The notes under the pieces were generated by a model. The model ran no database searches and was not told the DNA's origin. It saw only the letters and a program-made list of their open reading frames with translations. DNA of 5,784 bases from Candidatus Omnitrophota bacterium (GTDB lineage Bacteria > Omnitrophota > Gorgyraeia > Gygaellales > Profunditerraquicolaceae), in NCBI GenBank assembly GCA_028714055.1, contig JAQTNB010000085.1, forward strand, positions 1 to 5,784, written 5' to 3'. The translations under genes and the position numbers were made by a program. Positions 5,344-5,784 of the stretch are shown piece by piece; the first letter of the stretch is position 1, and each line of letters starts with the position of its first letter.

Positions 5344-5784
5344 ATGAAGATACTGTTTGCCGGCGATATCGTGGGCAGCCCGGGAAGGGATGCGGTGCGC
5401 GGGTTATTGCCGGGCTTAAAAAAAGAGTTTGGACTGGATTTCGCGGTTGCCAACGCTGAAAACGCGGCCGGCGGATCGGGGATTACCGCGAGGATCTCTC
5501 AAGACCTTTTTGATGCGGGTGTGGACGTCTTGACCTCTGGAGACCATATCTGGAAGAAGAGCGATATTTTCGAGATCATCGAACGGGAGCCCCGGATCAT
5601 CCGGCCCGTTAATTTCCCTCCGGGCGCTCCGGGCAGAGGCGCAGAGGTGTTTAGCGCCGGCGACCTGAAGGTCGGCGTGGTAAACGTCCAGGGAAGGGTC
5701 TTTATGGAAGCCCTGGATTGCCCGTTCAGGGCCGTAAACCTTGCGGTGGAAGAACTGAGAAAGAAAACGAAGATCATTATCGTC
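5344..5784 (+). CDS. ymdB: YmdB family metallophosphoesterase (TIGR00282), N-terminal 147 residues
   Basis: The gene runs off the window end; about 147 of a usual 260 or so residues are visible. It begins MKILFAGDIVGSPGRDAVR, with metal ligand D8, followed by NAENAAGGSGIT containing E39 (the catalytic acid studied in Bacillus subtilis YmdB), then TSGDHIWKK at 64-72, RPVNFPPGAPGRG, and VVNVQGRVFMEALDCPF. Members are dinuclear-metal phosphodiesterases acting on cyclic nucleotides in vitro; in B. subtilis YmdB affects multicellular behaviour and is encoded beside rny. The motif usually written GNHxW reads GDHIW here, so the usual ligand N67 is aspartate. AGGAG at 5329-5333, ten bases upstream, supports the ATG. 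The gap from rny (5289-5343) contains a weak promoter-like pair only, so it probably shares the rny transcript. The histidine ligands expected near residues 150-180 lie outside the window. Confidence 0.95.
   Translation, partial: MKILFAGDIVGSPGRDAVRGLLPGLKKEFGLDFAVANAENAAGGSGITARISQDLFDAGVDVLTSGDHIWKKSDIFEIIEREPRIIRPVNFPPGAPGRGAEVFSAGDLKVGVVNVQGRVFMEALDCPFRAVNLAVEELRKKTKIIIV

Overview
The window is a stretch of bacterial chromosome that reads almost entirely on the plus strand, with eight protein-coding genes (the first and last cut by the window edges) and only short gaps. Proteins are the best guide to the organism: RNase Y with YmdB, a RarA ATPase, a PilZ protein, and a MetV-type methylenetetrahydrofolate reductase partner of the kind found in bacteria with a Wood-Ljungdahl or related C1 pathway. 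Base composition is moderate to slightly GC-rich. This fits an anaerobic, uncultured-type bacterium (for example Omnitrophota or a related lineage), but no marker here fixes the phylum and I hold that only as a guess. I see no mobile element, CRISPR array, tRNA or rRNA.

Region 1 (1-1868): the C-terminal end of rarA overlaps by ATGA the start of an unrecognised membrane-anchored protein. After a 40-bp gap with a good sigma70-like promoter come a PilZ (c-di-GMP receptor) protein and a small unrecognised 107-aa protein with a Shine-Dalgarno sequence inside the end of the PilZ gene.

Region 2 (1869-3617): a second promoter-like sequence leads into a tight set of three overlapping genes: metV (Fe-S/zinc cysteine-rich MTHFR C-terminal-domain protein), a NifU/IscU-type Fe-S scaffold with a histidine-rich tail, and 5-formyltetrahydrofolate cyclo-ligase. 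Two of the three are folate C1 enzymes or subunits, and the scaffold could supply clusters to MetV. A near-consensus promoter (TTGACA-17-TAAAAT) lies inside the start of the cyclo-ligase gene.

Region 3 (3618-5784): a 117-bp leader with an imperfect hairpin and a strong Shine-Dalgarno sequence precedes rny (RNase Y, membrane-anchored mRNA decay endonuclease), followed by ymdB (metallophosphoesterase, cut by the window end). Cyclo-ligase, rny and ymdB as neighbours is, to my knowledge, a recurring bacterial arrangement.

The most unusual feature is that both clear gene-start promoters (before the PilZ gene and before metV) place the predicted transcription start on or within a base of the start codon, with no Shine-Dalgarno sequence, so both transcripts look leaderless, while other genes here have ordinary ribosome binding sites. 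No clearly novel multi-gene system is visible.
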